Assembly (NCBI GenBank): GCA_002841375.1 | Contig: PGZO01000003.1 | Coordinates: 124,001 to 188,000 of the forward strand | Direction of reading: 5' to 3' | From: Firmicutes bacterium HGW-Firmicutes-7 | GTDB taxonomy: Bacteria > Bacillota > Clostridia > Lachnospirales > Vallitaleaceae | DNA length: 64,000 nt | Shown here: one piece after another, positions 25,405 to 34,847 of the stretch | Numbering within the stretch: position 1 is the first letter of the stretch | How the letters are laid out: every line of letters begins with the position of its first letter | Notes under the pieces: model-generated | Told to the model about the DNA's origin: nothing | What the model saw: the letters and a program-made list of their open reading frames with translations, nothing else | Databases searched by the model: none | Made by a program: the position numbers and the translations under genes

Positions 25405-26793
25405 TTATTTTTCGCTTAGCCTTTCATCTATAGCAATAGCCGCCTTTTTGCCCGCACCCATTGCTAATATTACAGTTGCGGCACCTGTTACTGCGTCTCC
25501 ACCTGCATATACATTTGTCATTGTTGTTTCCATTGTATCTTCATGTACAACAATGCCACCCCATTTTGTTACCTCAAGTGCTTTTGTTGTATTTTTTATT
25601 AATGGATTTGGGGTTTGACCAACAGCTATAATAACTGTATCCATATCGAGGGTAAAATTACTTCCTTCAATAGGAATTGGCCTTCTACGCCCACTATTGT
25701 CTGGTTCACCTAACCCCATTCTTACACATTCGATTTTAGTTACAGATCCGTCTTTTCCATATATAGCTACTGGATTCGTTAGTAACTCAAAAATAATACC
25801 TTCTTCTCTTGCATGATGTACTTCTTCGAGTCTTGCTGGTATTTCTTCTTCTCCACGTCTATAAATGATATATACTTCCTTTGCACCAAGTCTTTTTGCA
25901 GTTCTTGCAGAATCCATTGCCACATTACCTGCGCCAACAACTGCTACCTTTTCACCTATTACAATAGGTGTTGGATATTCTGGAAACTTGTATGCTTTCA
26001 TTAAATTAACACGCGTTAAAAACTCATTAGAGGAATAAACCCCATTTAGATTTTCACCTGGAATATTCATAAAATTTGGAAGTCCTGCTCCACTACCAAT
26101 AAATATAGCTTTATATCCTTCTTCTATTAATTCTTCCACGGTAATAGACTTTCCTACAATTACATTTTTTTCAACTTTTACTCCAAGTGCAAGCACCTTG
26201 TCAATTTCTTCCTTAACTAATTGCTTAGGTAGTCTAAACTCCGGTATACCATAAACTAAAACACCACCTAGCTCATGTAGCGCTTCGAAAAGTGTTACTT
26301 CATAGCCTTTTGCTGCAAGCTCAGCAGCACACGTCATACCTGCTGGCCCACTACCAACAACAGCAACCTTTACGCCATTTTTCGTGGTTATAGCTGTTTG
26401 ATCTTTTACATTTTCCATGTGGTAATCTGCAACAAATCTTTCCAGCCTACCAACACCTACTGCTTCACCTTTCATACCTCTAACACATAGTTCTTCGCAT
26501 TGTTTTTCCTGGGGACATACACGTCCACATATTGCAGGCAATCTATTCTCAGAAACTATAATTTGATAAGCTCTTTCAAAATCTTCAGAAGCTACAGCTT
26601 CAATAAATTCTGGAATCGGAACATTAACTGGACATCCTGACACACATGGCTTATGTTTACATTGTAAACACCTTTTTGCTTCCTCAATTGCATTTTCTTT
26701 TGTATAGCCTTTTGCTACTTCTTTAAAATTATGTATGCGCTTGGTTGGATTTTGTTCTGGCATAGCGACTTTTTTCTTACTCATATTCGGCAT
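25405..26793 (-). CDS. nfnB: NADH-dependent reduced ferredoxin:NADP+ oxidoreductase, large subunit (NfnB; GltA-like)
   Basis: A 462-residue flavoprotein of the glutamate-synthase small-subunit family. The N-terminal iron-sulfur segment has CLQCKHKPCVSGCPV and CGRVCPQEKQCEELC. Two nucleotide-binding folds follow: VAVVGSGPAGMTCAAELA for FAD and VAVVGAGNVAMDSARTA for NADPH. A closing GGDAVTGAATVILAM contacts FAD. With NfnA immediately upstream, the pair should couple ferredoxin and NADH to NADP+ reduction by flavin-based bifurcation rather than make glutamate. The start at 26793 has AAGGAGG five bases ahead, while the longer frame to 26823 would overlap nfnA. Confidence 0.92.
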   Translation of the reverse strand: MPNMSKKKVAMPEQNPTKRIHNFKEVAKGYTKENAIEEAKRCLQCKHKPCVSGCPVNVPIPEFIEAVASEDFERAYQIIVSENRLPAICGRVCPQEKQCEELCVRGMKGEAVGVGRLERFVADYHMENVKDQTAITTKNGVKVAVVGSGPAGMTCAAELAAKGYEVTLFEALHELGGVLVYGIPEFRLPKQLVKEEIDKVLALGVKVEKNVIVGKSITVEELIEEGYKAIFIGSGAGLPNFMNIPGENLNGVYSSNEFLTRVNLMKAYKFPEYPTPIVIGEKVAVVGAGNVAMDSARTAKRLGAKEVYIIYRRGEEEIPARLEEVHHAREEGIIFELLTNPVAIYGKDGSVTKIECVRMGLGEPDNSGRRRPIPIEGSNFTLDMDTVIIAVGQTPNPLIKNTTKALEVTKWGGIVVHEDTMETTMTNVYAGGDAVTGAATVILAMGAGKKAAIAIDERLSEK

Positions 26794-26815
26794 AGTATCC
26801 TCCTTCTTGGCAACT

Positions 26816-27640
26816 TTATTCATTGCCCTCTAGTTTACAAATATGTTTTTCTTCTTTAATATAATATTGTTGTCTTCTAAGTACTTCATCAAAATCTACG
26901 AGAAAGCCATCAAAATCCGGGCCATCTACACATGCAAATTTGGTTTCTCCGTCTATAGAAACACGGCATCCGCCACACATACCTGTACCATCAATCATAA
27001 TTGGATTTAACGATACATTTGTCGGAATGTTTAAAGGCTTTGTTACGTCCACAACTGCCTTCATCATAACAAGTGGCCCTATCGCAATAACTTCATCGTA
27101 CACTTTACCTTGCTTTAATAAATCCTTAAGAATGTCTGTCACGAAGCCTTGGACACCTTTAGAACCATCATTTGTCGCAATATATATATTCTCACAGATT
27201 TCTTTAAATTCATCTTCAAGAATAATGTATTCATCGGTTCTACCGCCAATGATTACATCAACCTTAACACCCATTTGTGCAAGTTGCTTAATTTGAGGAT
27301 ATAGCGGTGCAGCCCCTACGCCACCTCCAATGCCAAGCACTCTATTATGAGCCTTTAGCTCCGTTGCCTTACCCAATGGCCCAACAAAATCAAGCACTTC
27401 ATCTCCTATGTTTTTTGCACTTAAAGCTTGCGTTGATTTCCCAACAATTTGATAGATAATAGTAACAGTCTGTGCTTCTCTATCATAATCAGCAATTGTT
27501 AGGGGAACACGTTCACCTTTCTCATCCACTCTAATAATAATAAATTGACCTGCTTCACACTTTCTAGCTACAAAAGGTGCCTTTATTACCATCCATTCTA
27601 CTTGCTCATTCAACTTCTTCTTATCTACAATTTTGTACAT
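26816..27640 (-). CDS. nfnA: NADH-dependent reduced ferredoxin:NADP+ oxidoreductase, small subunit (NfnA)
   Basis: About 274 residues, ferredoxin-NADP reductase fold. RVPLTIADYD binds FAD and LGIGGGVGAAPLYP with the following loop binds NAD(H). The C-terminal [2Fe-2S] segment is GTGMCGGCRVSI...FACVDGPDFDG. This is the classical arrangement of NfnA, also called sulfide dehydrogenase beta or a PyrK-like protein; the adjoining gltA-like gene (22 bp gap) makes Nfn the best reading. AAGGAGGGA lies before ATG at 27640. Together with nagZ 13 bp upstream it probably forms a three-gene transcript. Confidence 0.92.
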   Translation of the reverse strand: MYKIVDKKKLNEQVEWMVIKAPFVARKCEAGQFIIIRVDEKGERVPLTIADYDREAQTVTIIYQIVGKSTQALSAKNIGDEVLDFVGPLGKATELKAHNRVLGIGGGVGAAPLYPQIKQLAQMGVKVDVIIGGRTDEYIILEDEFKEICENIYIATNDGSKGVQGFVTDILKDLLKQGKVYDEVIAIGPLVMMKAVVDVTKPLNIPTNVSLNPIMIDGTGMCGGCRVSIDGETKFACVDGPDFDGFLVDFDEVLRRQQYYIKEEKHICKLEGNE

Positions 27641-27653
27641 CCTTTGTCCCTCC

Positions 27654-28907
27654 TTACTTATTGATTTCATTAATAGTATCCAAATGCTCCTTCGAGCCAA
27701 TAATACTTAAAGGTTGTCTTGTTCGATTCTTTTCAAATAACCCTAGCTCAAGCTTAAGCTTGATGATTGTTCTTACTGAGGTTTTAATTCTTTCTTCTGA
27801 TATTTCACCGCTTTTAACAGCCTTGATAATCCCGTCATACGCTAGTGTAAAATCCTCAGGCATTAGTAATACATCAACGCCTGCATGTAGTGCTTTAATG
27901 CAAGCTTCATCCGCCTTATACAAATCAGTTATTGCAGCCATATTTAATGCATCTGTAATAACGAATCCTTTATAGTTCATTTCCCCTCTAAGTATGTCAG
28001 TAATAATTGGTTTTGACAATGAGGCGGGAATATCATCTTTCGTTATAAAAGGTAATGCAATATGTGCTACCATAATCCCTTTGACCCCTTCATCTATCGC
28101 ACTGAGAAAAGGAACCAATTCAACTTCCTCTAATCTTTTCTTATCATGATTAACATATACTGTCCCTTTATGGGTATCTAAAGAAGTATCTCCGTGTCCT
28201 GGAAAATGTTTTGCTACTGCTGCAACGCCTTGCTCTTGTAGACCTTTTATTTCTTCCCCAACCATAGCACCCACAATGGTAGGATCATCTGAGAAAGCTC
28301 TGTCCCCTATTACCGGATTGCTTTTATTCGTATTCACATCTGCCACAGGGGCAAAATCTATATTAAATCCTAATGCATTTAATTCCCTTCCAAGTATTCT
28401 ACCAATCTGATAGGCATTATGTACCTCTAATGAATTTCCGATTGTTAAAGCAGAAGGAATTGGTGTCATGCCCATTTCACTATTATGACCAAGCCTACTG
28501 ACTTTGCCACCTTCTTCATCAATTGATATAAATAGCGGAATCTCACTAATCCTTTGCAAATCCTCTGTAAGTCTTATTAATTGATCTCTGTTCACAATAT
28601 TACCCGAAAAATATATTACTCCCCCTACTGGAAAAGCAACTAACTTACTTTCAAGTTCTTCTGACAATTGTGTAACTTCAACTTTGTTATTATAGGTATA
28701 TAAATCAATAACAAATAATTGTGCTACCTTTTCTTCTAATGACATTGCATTAACAATCTCTTCTGCTCTTTCATCTATGGTTTTTTTCTTTTCTAAATCA
28801 TTAATCTCGTTAATAACTTCTGATATCGCTTCCTCTGATGGTTCATTACTGGTCATACAGCCCGTTAAAATTAAAACAGCAATGATTAGCAAGCAGATTT
28901 TTTTCAT
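27654..28907 (-). CDS. nagZ: Beta-N-acetylhexosaminidase lipoprotein, glycoside hydrolase family 3
   Basis: A 417-residue secreted lipoprotein: signal sequence with lipobox LTGC, Cys17, and a helical linker. The GH3 barrel follows: FISIDEEGGKVSRL, GFNIDFAPVADVN, the family signature KHFPGHGDTSLDTH carrying the acid/base His/Asp dyad of NagZ-type enzymes, and FVITDALNM with the nucleophile Asp. There is no second GH3 domain, as in NagZ. It should release N-acetylglucosamine from peptidoglycan fragments at the cell surface, as in Gram-positive wall recycling. It lies upstream of nfnA. Confidence 0.93.
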   Translation of the reverse strand: MKKICLLIIAVLILTGCMTSNEPSEEAISEVINEINDLEKKKTIDERAEEIVNAMSLEEKVAQLFVIDLYTYNNKVEVTQLSEELESKLVAFPVGGVIYFSGNIVNRDQLIRLTEDLQRISEIPLFISIDEEGGKVSRLGHNSEMGMTPIPSALTIGNSLEVHNAYQIGRILGRELNALGFNIDFAPVADVNTNKSNPVIGDRAFSDDPTIVGAMVGEEIKGLQEQGVAAVAKHFPGHGDTSLDTHKGTVYVNHDKKRLEEVELVPFLSAIDEGVKGIMVAHIALPFITKDDIPASLSKPIITDILRGEMNYKGFVITDALNMAAITDLYKADEACIKALHAGVDVLLMPEDFTLAYDGIIKAVKSGEISEERIKTSVRTIIKLKLELGLFEKNRTRQPLSIIGSKEHLDTINEINK

Positions 28908-29068
28908 GATACACCTCAACTCATTACATATTTATTGCCACTTACTAGTATAATATAAAACCCTCCACTAATAAAGATAAAAGTAATGTTTTATAAAGAT
29001 AAACAATTTTCCATATTAGGTATCTCCCTTTTACTACTCAACCATCACTATCTCATATAATTGTCATT

Positions 29069-29129
29069 TGATAATTATTATCACAAGATAAACATTATTA
29101 TTGACACCACTACTCATTCGTATTATACT
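29069..29129 (+). promoter_or_regulatory. Promoter upstream of wrbA with a Fur-type box
   Basis: TTGACA (29101-29106), 17 bp, TATACT (29124-29129). Seventeen bases before the -35 lies a perfect 7-1-7 inverted repeat TGATAATTATTATCA (29069-29083), which equals the consensus Fur box of Firmicutes. About 150 bases separate the predicted transcript start from wrbA. A short frame of 19 codons lies between (ATG near 29153) without a good ribosome-binding site. Confidence 0.65.
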
Positions 29130-29286
29130 AATCTTATAAAACAAATTAAGCAATGGTGAAAATACTGAATTTATTAAAATTTTTAGTAATATCAGTAGTA
29201 CAAAGAAATTAATGGAAATTTTAGAATAAAGTTTCCTATCTTTTGAAACCATACTATATACGCAACAACCAATAGGAGGATTTACT

Positions 29287-29898
29287 ATGAAAGTATTAAT
29301 ATTATTTTATTCAACTTATGGACACATATTTCAAATGGCAAAGGCAATAGGTGAAGGTGCTTCTAGTGTTGACGGTGCCGAAGTTATTTTTCGCAGAGTA
29401 CAAGAAACCTTACCTGTAGAAGTACTAGCGTCAATTGGCGCATTAGAAGCGCAAAAAGCTTTTGCAGATGTGCCTGTGGTGACGCTGGAGGATTTAACAA
29501 ACGCTGACGCCATCATCTTTGGAACACCAACTCGTTTTGGAAATATGGCAAGTCAAATGAGAGCATTTTTAGACTCAACTGGTTCCTTATGGGCGAACGG
29601 CGATTTAATTGGCAAGGTAGGTAGTGTCTTTACCTCTACTGCAACGCAGCATGGCGGTCAAGAATCAACAATTTTAAGCTTCCATACTACACTACTTCAT
29701 CATGGATTTGTAATTGTTGGATTGCCTTATTCTTTCCAAGATCAAATGTCCATAGACGGCCTGAATGGTTGCAGTCCTTACGGTGCTTCTACAATAACAG
29801 GCGGTAATGGTGAACGATTACCAAGCGAGCTAGAACTTAATGGTGCAAGATTCCAAGGAAAGCATGTAGCTCAAATTACTAAGAAATTATTTAGCTAA
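29287..29898 (+). CDS. wrbA: NAD(P)H:quinone oxidoreductase, WrbA type
   Basis: A 203-residue flavodoxin-like protein that binds FMN and reduces quinones by two electrons. [15 protein letters not shown] is the phosphate loop, [18 protein letters not shown] and [12 protein letters not shown] bind the isoalloxazine ring, and [13 protein letters not shown] is the usual tetramer contact. The length is that of E. coli WrbA. ATG follows AGGAGGA. It is a single gene closed by a terminator. A Fur-like site lies about 200 bases upstream, so iron or oxidative-stress control is likely. Confidence 0.94.
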   Translation: MKVLILFYSTYGHIFQMAKAIGEGASSVDGAEVIFRRVQETLPVEVLASIGALEAQKAFADVPVVTLEDLTNADAIIFGTPTRFGNMASQMRAFLDSTGSLWANGDLIGKVGSVFTSTATQHGGQESTILSFHTTLLHHGFVIVGLPYSFQDQMSIDGLNGCSPYGASTITGGNGERLPSELELNGARFQGKHVAQITKKLFS

Positions 29899-29923
29899 TT
29901 CCCCCACCCTTATTAAAATATAG

Positions 29924-29956
29924 AAATCACCCACAGTAACACTTGGTGGGTGATTT
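29924..29956 (+). terminator. Terminator after wrbA
   Basis: Eleven-base arms AAATCACCCAC and GTGGGTGATTT with an 11-base loop, followed by T-rich sequence. It lies between two convergent genes and may serve both. Confidence 0.85.
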
Positions 29957-29968
29957 TTAATTTAAACA

Positions 29969-32194
29969 CTATTCATTTAAAGCATCCCAATCAATATCAA
30001 TTTGTTTGATTTCTACTTTGTTTAAATTAGATTTAAAAGATTCTACCCAAAAAGGTTGTAAGGGCAAATCTTCTGATGGTTCTCCTAATTCAAGAACATC
30101 GAAGCTATCCTCTATTCTAGTAATATGAACACCGTTCATTGCCCACCATTCTTCATCCCTTAACCGCTGATTGCTAACAAATTCGTAATAAGAATAAACA
30201 GAACCGCGTGTTAAATATAACTTCTCCTCTACAGGTACCACTACATAAATTTCATCAAAGAACCCTGTTCCCATTGAAAGATTACTCTCTCCAATATTCG
30301 CAATATCAGATACTAGCATTGCGCTTTTTTCTGATGGTATTCCGCCACTTTTGGAAGCTGACCCTGCTAAAAATCCATTTGAGATATTTTCTAATGTGCC
30401 CCCATACCATAATAATTGACTCTTTTCTTCCTCTGATAAAGGTTCATTTTTCAATTCTTTAATAGAGCAATTAACTAGTAATTCCAATAGGCCAATGTAT
30501 TCCTTTGAACTTGCTAGTAATTCTTCATTAAGAAGACCTTTTGCTTCTAGATTAATTGTAGCGTACTGCATTAACCACAGTAGCTTCGAATAAAGTTCTA
30601 CATTTGGTTCAACATAATGTTGATCTGCAAAATCAATAGGTCCGCCCATTTCTGCACCAGATTGTTTTCCATAGAGTATGGTATCATGTTTTAGTTCTGT
30701 ATAACTACCTAGTGCCGTATTAAGGGATTTATTACGCCAAGCTTGATTGGTCATAAAGTAAGGCATTTTTGACGTCTCATCATACTCCTTTAGCGTCTCT
30801 TTTATCGCCCATAACCAACCATTATATAAATTGCTTTGCCATATTGTATCATCATACGCCGCAATATCTTTTTTAATGGCATTGAAATTTGTTTCATATT
30901 TGGGCCAAGTCACTTGTGGCTTAACGACCTCAAATAACAATTTTTCAGCCTGTACACTTCCGAAGGTACCCAATACATCAAGCCCTGTTGGTACAGGTCT
31001 TACTATTGGCTCCATTAACTCCTGCAAAATAAAACTGTCTAGCACATATCTTTGTCCCATAAACTTAAATTGTTTACCTGTTGCTGTATCATGTTCTGTT
31101 ATTTTGGGATTTATCCGTGGTTCCCTTAGTTTTCTTACTTCTTCAAACAAAGCGCCATAATATTGTTTATCACCCAATGCATTAATATCTGGATTTTCAC
31201 CAAATACATTAATCAATACAGCTTGAAGGTCAAAAACATTTAAATCATCCGACATTCCAACATAATATCTTGTAGGGGCATAAATTGCATTCCATAGTTT
31301 TGCGGTATCATCTTGCTCTCCATTAATAAAAACTGAATAGGTCATTAGTATTGATTTTTGCGCATTTTCAACATCTAACCCTTTTCCCTCATTTACAAGT
31401 AATGGCATTGGTGCAAATCCATACCACATCATGGTTTTAAAGAAACGTTCATATTCATCACTTTTAGTATAATGACCTCTAACTGTAAACTGCGAATAAT
31501 CTAAGTCTTTATCAAGTAACGGTGATCTAGCATATCCTGCAGCCTGTTGAATAAGTTCATATTCTTTTTTTGCTAGTTCAATAATTTCTTCATCTAGCTC
31601 TAGGGCAACATAGGAATTACCGTTCATGAGCATACTAGCAACTAAAAAATATACAACATTTTCTTCTGATAACTCTGTTAACGCTTGATTCGTAACAAGT
31701 TCGTTCACCTTAATAACTTTCTCTAACATGCTATCCGTTAGCAGGTTTAAATCGTTTGCAAGAAACGCTCCTTCGATATATGCCAATGACTTATCATAAA
31801 ATTGATGATACATATGCAGAACACTATCAGTGGTTATAAAATTAGGAATATGTAAATATTCATTGCTATCGTAAGTATATTGAATTTTAGTATTTTGACT
31901 TGGTAAAACAACGAATCCATTATCTGCTAACATTTTTATCTGATCAGGTGTAAAACCTGAAAACATTCCAATGTTTTCAACATTAGATAAGTCACTCTCT
32001 ATTACATATGGAGATACATTCCTCTCATAACTTACAGATGAATATGGTACCTCAATATTTTGAAATTCATCTACGTTTGCCCATGTTACAATCGATAATG
32101 GCTCCTCAACTTGCGCTACCTCCTGTTTACATCCAGTTATTATGAAGCTTAAGCATATAATAACTGAAAGCGTACAGCTCATCACTCTTTTCAT
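29969..32194 (-). CDS. DUF3160 family lipoprotein
   Basis: A 741-residue secreted lipoprotein with lipobox ITGC (Cys22). The mature part matches what I remember as DUF3160: PYVIESDLSNVENIGMFSGF, FITTDSVLHMYHQFYDKSL and the long alpha-helical body ending in a beta-rich tail with YLTRGSVYSYYEF. No catalytic motif is known to me for the family; size and location suggest a surface-exposed binding or structural protein. GGAGGGAAC precedes ATG. It starts 10 bp after the VCBS-like protein gene, so the two are almost certainly co-transcribed and may work together outside the cell. Confidence 0.8.
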   Translation of the reverse strand: MKRVMSCTLSVIICLSFIITGCKQEVAQVEEPLSIVTWANVDEFQNIEVPYSSVSYERNVSPYVIESDLSNVENIGMFSGFTPDQIKMLADNGFVVLPSQNTKIQYTYDSNEYLHIPNFITTDSVLHMYHQFYDKSLAYIEGAFLANDLNLLTDSMLEKVIKVNELVTNQALTELSEENVVYFLVASMLMNGNSYVALELDEEIIELAKKEYELIQQAAGYARSPLLDKDLDYSQFTVRGHYTKSDEYERFFKTMMWYGFAPMPLLVNEGKGLDVENAQKSILMTYSVFINGEQDDTAKLWNAIYAPTRYYVGMSDDLNVFDLQAVLINVFGENPDINALGDKQYYGALFEEVRKLREPRINPKITEHDTATGKQFKFMGQRYVLDSFILQELMEPIVRPVPTGLDVLGTFGSVQAEKLLFEVVKPQVTWPKYETNFNAIKKDIAAYDDTIWQSNLYNGWLWAIKETLKEYDETSKMPYFMTNQAWRNKSLNTALGSYTELKHDTILYGKQSGAEMGGPIDFADQHYVEPNVELYSKLLWLMQYATINLEAKGLLNEELLASSKEYIGLLELLVNCSIKELKNEPLSEEEKSQLLWYGGTLENISNGFLAGSASKSGGIPSEKSAMLVSDIANIGESNLSMGTGFFDEIYVVVPVEEKLYLTRGSVYSYYEFVSNQRLRDEEWWAMNGVHITRIEDSFDVLELGEPSEDLPLQPFWVESFKSNLNKVEIKQIDIDWDALNE

Positions 32195-32204
32195 AGTTCC
32201 CTCC

Positions 32205-32915
32205 TTAGTTGGTTACATCAACTACTTTGTCTTTTATTATTGATATTTTTTTTATATTTTTAATCCCTTTATGAATATACGTTATTTCTAACAAATTTGT
32301 TCCCAAATACGTAACATTGCTAATGCGATCATATGATTTGCTTTCTGCTAATAGGCTAAATCCAAAATCGAACCAATAGTAAATGAGCAGTTTTTCCTTA
32401 CCGCCTTCATCTAAATCAACCACAATGAGTTCATCACCTTTCAAATCCAAAAAATCAATAAACTCATACTGCATCAGCTTATTTCCCAGCTTTGATCCTG
32501 TCCATTTCTTATATATTTTTTTACCATCCCAGTTGAAAACAAATACTCTATTTCCTTCATTTGGGTCGAAATGTGTTTTCTTATAAACACCTACGATAAT
32601 CTCTGTTTCACCATCACCCTCCACATCCTTACAATTTATTTTCCAAGGCTTCACTTTTGAAAAATCGTTCTCGTATTGTTTTATTAATTGGATTTTAGTT
32701 TCAACTTCCTCTATTTTATAAATAGCAACTGTTTTCCCATAAATAAAATCCTTTTGGTCTCCTAATATGACATATAAAAAATGATCTTTAATATCATAAT
32801 CGATTACCTTCCAACCTTTTTCTAACTGAGATTCTATTGTGGAAACTACCTGATCTGATGGCTCTTTCATTGTGCATATTAAAGTACTCATAAGTATTAA
32901 ACCTAAGAAAATCAT
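32205..32915 (-). CDS. VCBS/FG-GAP-like repeat protein (exported, unknown function)
   Basis: A 236-residue protein with a short hydrophobic N terminus (IFLGLILMSTLICT) that probably serves as signal or anchor. The body has VCBS/FG-GAP-like calcium-loop repeats: DVEGDGETEIIVGVYKK and DLKGDELIVVDLDEGG, each followed by beta strands. It may form a small beta-propeller for binding. It lies immediately upstream of the DUF3160 lipoprotein gene with a 10-bp gap. The function is unknown. Confidence 0.65.
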   Translation of the reverse strand: MIFLGLILMSTLICTMKEPSDQVVSTIESQLEKGWKVIDYDIKDHFLYVILGDQKDFIYGKTVAIYKIEEVETKIQLIKQYENDFSKVKPWKINCKDVEGDGETEIIVGVYKKTHFDPNEGNRVFVFNWDGKKIYKKWTGSKLGNKLMQYEFIDFLDLKGDELIVVDLDEGGKEKLLIYYWFDFGFSLLAESKSYDRISNVTYLGTNLLEITYIHKGIKNIKKISIIKDKVVDVTN

Positions 32916-33027
32916 GCACCCTTTTTTAATACGATCACCCTCTTTTTTTCATTACCTTTATACGCTGTTTTTATATCTCTTATAATATTAGTCTAATTTC
33001 TTAAAGTGGTTCATTATTATTTTTTAA

Positions 33028-33055
33028 TTGACAAAAAGCCTTTAAAAGATATACA
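33028..33055 (+). promoter_or_regulatory. Promoter of the small membrane protein gene
   Basis: TTGACA (33028-33033), 16 bp, TATACA (33050-33055), about 30 bases before the start codon. Confidence 0.6.
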
Positions 33056-33091
33056 CTAAGTACTAGAACAACCATTATAGGAGACAAACTT

Positions 33092-33571
33092 ATGGAACAT
33101 AGTATATGGTATATAGAGTTATGTGATAAAATCGACGCCTTAACCAGTGAGTTTACTGAAAAAGAAACTAAAAAATATCAAATTAATTGGCTAAAAAAGC
33201 TATTAGATAAACTTGATTATTTTCAAGAATCCTGTTCTGACTGCGTTGAGTTAAAAAATTCGATGGATAACTTATTAATTGATCTTGAATTAATCAAGAA
33301 TGACCCTAATCATAGTACAGACCAATATTTTACTAGTATCAACAATCTGTACCAACATTTAAAAACTAGCCATAAAGTAGTTGTATCTAGACATTATGTG
33401 CATCTTGGTATTATTGCAGGTGTTATAATTGGCCTTATTATTACATTTGTATTTAAGGATCTTATTCCAGGTACAATGAAATACGGCTTTAACACAAGTA
33501 TTATTATAGGTTTTGCTACAGGCTTTTACCTTGATAAAAAAGCAACTTCCGAATACAGAATGCTTGTATAG
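33092..33571 (+). CDS. Small membrane protein of unknown function
   Basis: A 159-residue protein. The first ~105 residues are charged, helical and probably cytoplasmic, with a CSDC pair near residue 49. Two membrane segments follow: HLGIIAGVIIGLIITFVF (about 107-124) and the stretch around FNTSIIIGFATGFYL (about 136-150), with a short polar tail. I do not recognise a family. It is monocistronic, with ATG following AGGAGA and its own consensus promoter. A regulatory or scaffolding role at the membrane is possible but not shown. Confidence 0.7.
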   Translation: MEHSIWYIELCDKIDALTSEFTEKETKKYQINWLKKLLDKLDYFQESCSDCVELKNSMDNLLIDLELIKNDPNHSTDQYFTSINNLYQHLKTSHKVVVSRHYVHLGIIAGVIIGLIITFVFKDLIPGTMKYGFNTSIIIGFATGFYLDKKATSEYRMLV

Positions 33572-33626
33572 CTTCGTAATATCCTTTTAGTCAATAATAC
33601 AAATCCTCTGCGTTCGTTAGATTATA

Positions 33627-33655
33627 GAAAGCTAATTTAATTTATATTAGCTTTC
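33627..33655. terminator. Hairpin between convergent genes
   Basis: Ten-base arms GAAAGCTAAT and ATTAGCTTTC. One arm overlaps the last codons of the MBL-fold gene. It probably ends transcription from one or both sides. Confidence 0.55.
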
Positions 33656-34539
33656 TTATGCCAAGTAAGCCTCTGCTGTTCGTAGGAGGCTTCAATTTTA
33701 CCCTCATCACATAAGTAAGATAAGTAAGAACGTAATGTGCTCAATAAGAGAACATATTGGGTAGCATTAAGCTTCGTATCATAATGTATACATAGCTTTT
33801 GCAACGCTTCTTCCGTCGTTACTTCTTCTGCACAAAATTCATGTATTACATCTGTAATTTCCATTAGTTTATTCTCATTCACATTACAAAGACCAGCAAC
33901 TTCTTGTATGGGCTGTCCATGGCTTGGAACAAATAAATCCGCATAGATTGTTTTCAATGTATTGATTGTGTCTATACTTGCCCTAACATCCCACAAATAA
34001 GTCAAACTATATTTGCTCAAGATATCTTCTGGAAATAAAGAATCGCCAATAAATAAAATGTTATCTGGTGTCTTTACACCAATCATATCTATTGAATGCC
34101 CTTTTAGGGATATAATTTCAAGTTGTGTATCAACTAAAACGGTTGGTGCTTCAACAATTTGTGTCACATAAGAGGCTTTTGCCATTAAAAATTTATTTTT
34201 TAATACCTTGTGTGGAAACCCACCATATAATAGTGCCGGTTCTAGTAAAGGATTTTGTATAAAGTGAGCTTCCTCTTTAGACGTTATAACGTGACATTTC
34301 GTTTTTTCACACAAAAAAGCATTCCCACCTATATGATCTGCGTGCGAATGAGTATTAATAATACGTTTTAAAACCCATTTATTTTCCTCGAGTAGCCGAA
34401 GTATTTGTTTTGCTACATCTTTATCTAATCCGCTATCTATAATTGTCGCTTCACGATTTTCTATATATATGCCAATGTTGGTTGGACAAGGTATATAATA
34501 AGTATTCCCTTTAATTGGCACAAGTGATAATCTAGCCAT
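33637..34539 (-). CDS. Metallo-beta-lactamase-fold hydrolase
   Basis: A 300-residue MBL-fold hydrolase. The metal motif THSHADHIGG is intact, and the other ligands can be placed at the His of KGHSIDMIG, the Asp of FIGDSLF and the His of VPSHGQ. The last ~90 residues are helical and contain a winged-helix-like segment (TEEALQKLCIHYDTKLNATQ). The substrate is unknown; such stand-alone proteins include glyoxalase II-like thioesterases and lactonases. A TTG at 34551 lies inside the ribosome-binding sequence TTGGAGG, so ATG at 34539 is the real start. Confidence 0.87.
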   Translation of the reverse strand: MARLSLVPIKGNTYYIPCPTNIGIYIENREATIIDSGLDKDVAKQILRLLEENKWVLKRIINTHSHADHIGGNAFLCEKTKCHVITSKEEAHFIQNPLLEPALLYGGFPHKVLKNKFLMAKASYVTQIVEAPTVLVDTQLEIISLKGHSIDMIGVKTPDNILFIGDSLFPEDILSKYSLTYLWDVRASIDTINTLKTIYADLFVPSHGQPIQEVAGLCNVNENKLMEITDVIHEFCAEEVTTEEALQKLCIHYDTKLNATQYVLLLSTLRSYLSYLCDEGKIEASYEQQRLTWHKKANIN

Positions 34540-34616
34540 TCGAACCTCCAAAATAAAACATCTTTTTCATTGTTACTACTACCTTTTTGACAATTTTACC
34601 TTATTATATCGGTTAG

Positions 34617-34645
34617 ATTATACCATATTTAAAATTTAAAGGCAA
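34617..34645 (-). promoter_or_regulatory. Promoter of the MBL-fold gene
   Basis: Minus strand: TTGCCT (34640-34645), 17 bp, TATAAT (34617-34622). The transcript start lies about 70 bases before the start codon. Confidence 0.6.
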
Positions 34646-34776
34646 AACTTACTCGCAAAATATTACTGAGGATTTACCAAGTATTACAAATACAGTTTTC
34701 TTTATCATATATGTGCTCACCTCTAGGTAAAATATATATCTTTTACAGCTAATTGTCAATTACGCTTTAGGTAAAT

Positions 34777-34836
34777 AAAAAGAGACGCCCCCAATCCCCG
34801 AATTTTCCGAAGGGGTTTGGGGAGCGTCTCTTTTTA
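34777..34836. terminator. Strong terminator after proA
   Basis: A long GC-rich stem: AAAAAGAGACGC at 34777-34788 pairs with GCGTCTCTTTTT, and an inner CCCC/GGGG stem follows. It ends the carA-carB-proA transcript and can also act on the other strand. Confidence 0.92.
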
Positions 34837-34847
34837 GCGCTTCTTAC

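Noticed and set aside
28980-29252. Minus-strand membrane-protein frame near 29064-29252
   Set aside because: It is hydrophobic only because of AT-rich composition. It has no ribosome-binding site, and the Fur box and wrbA promoter occupy this stretch.
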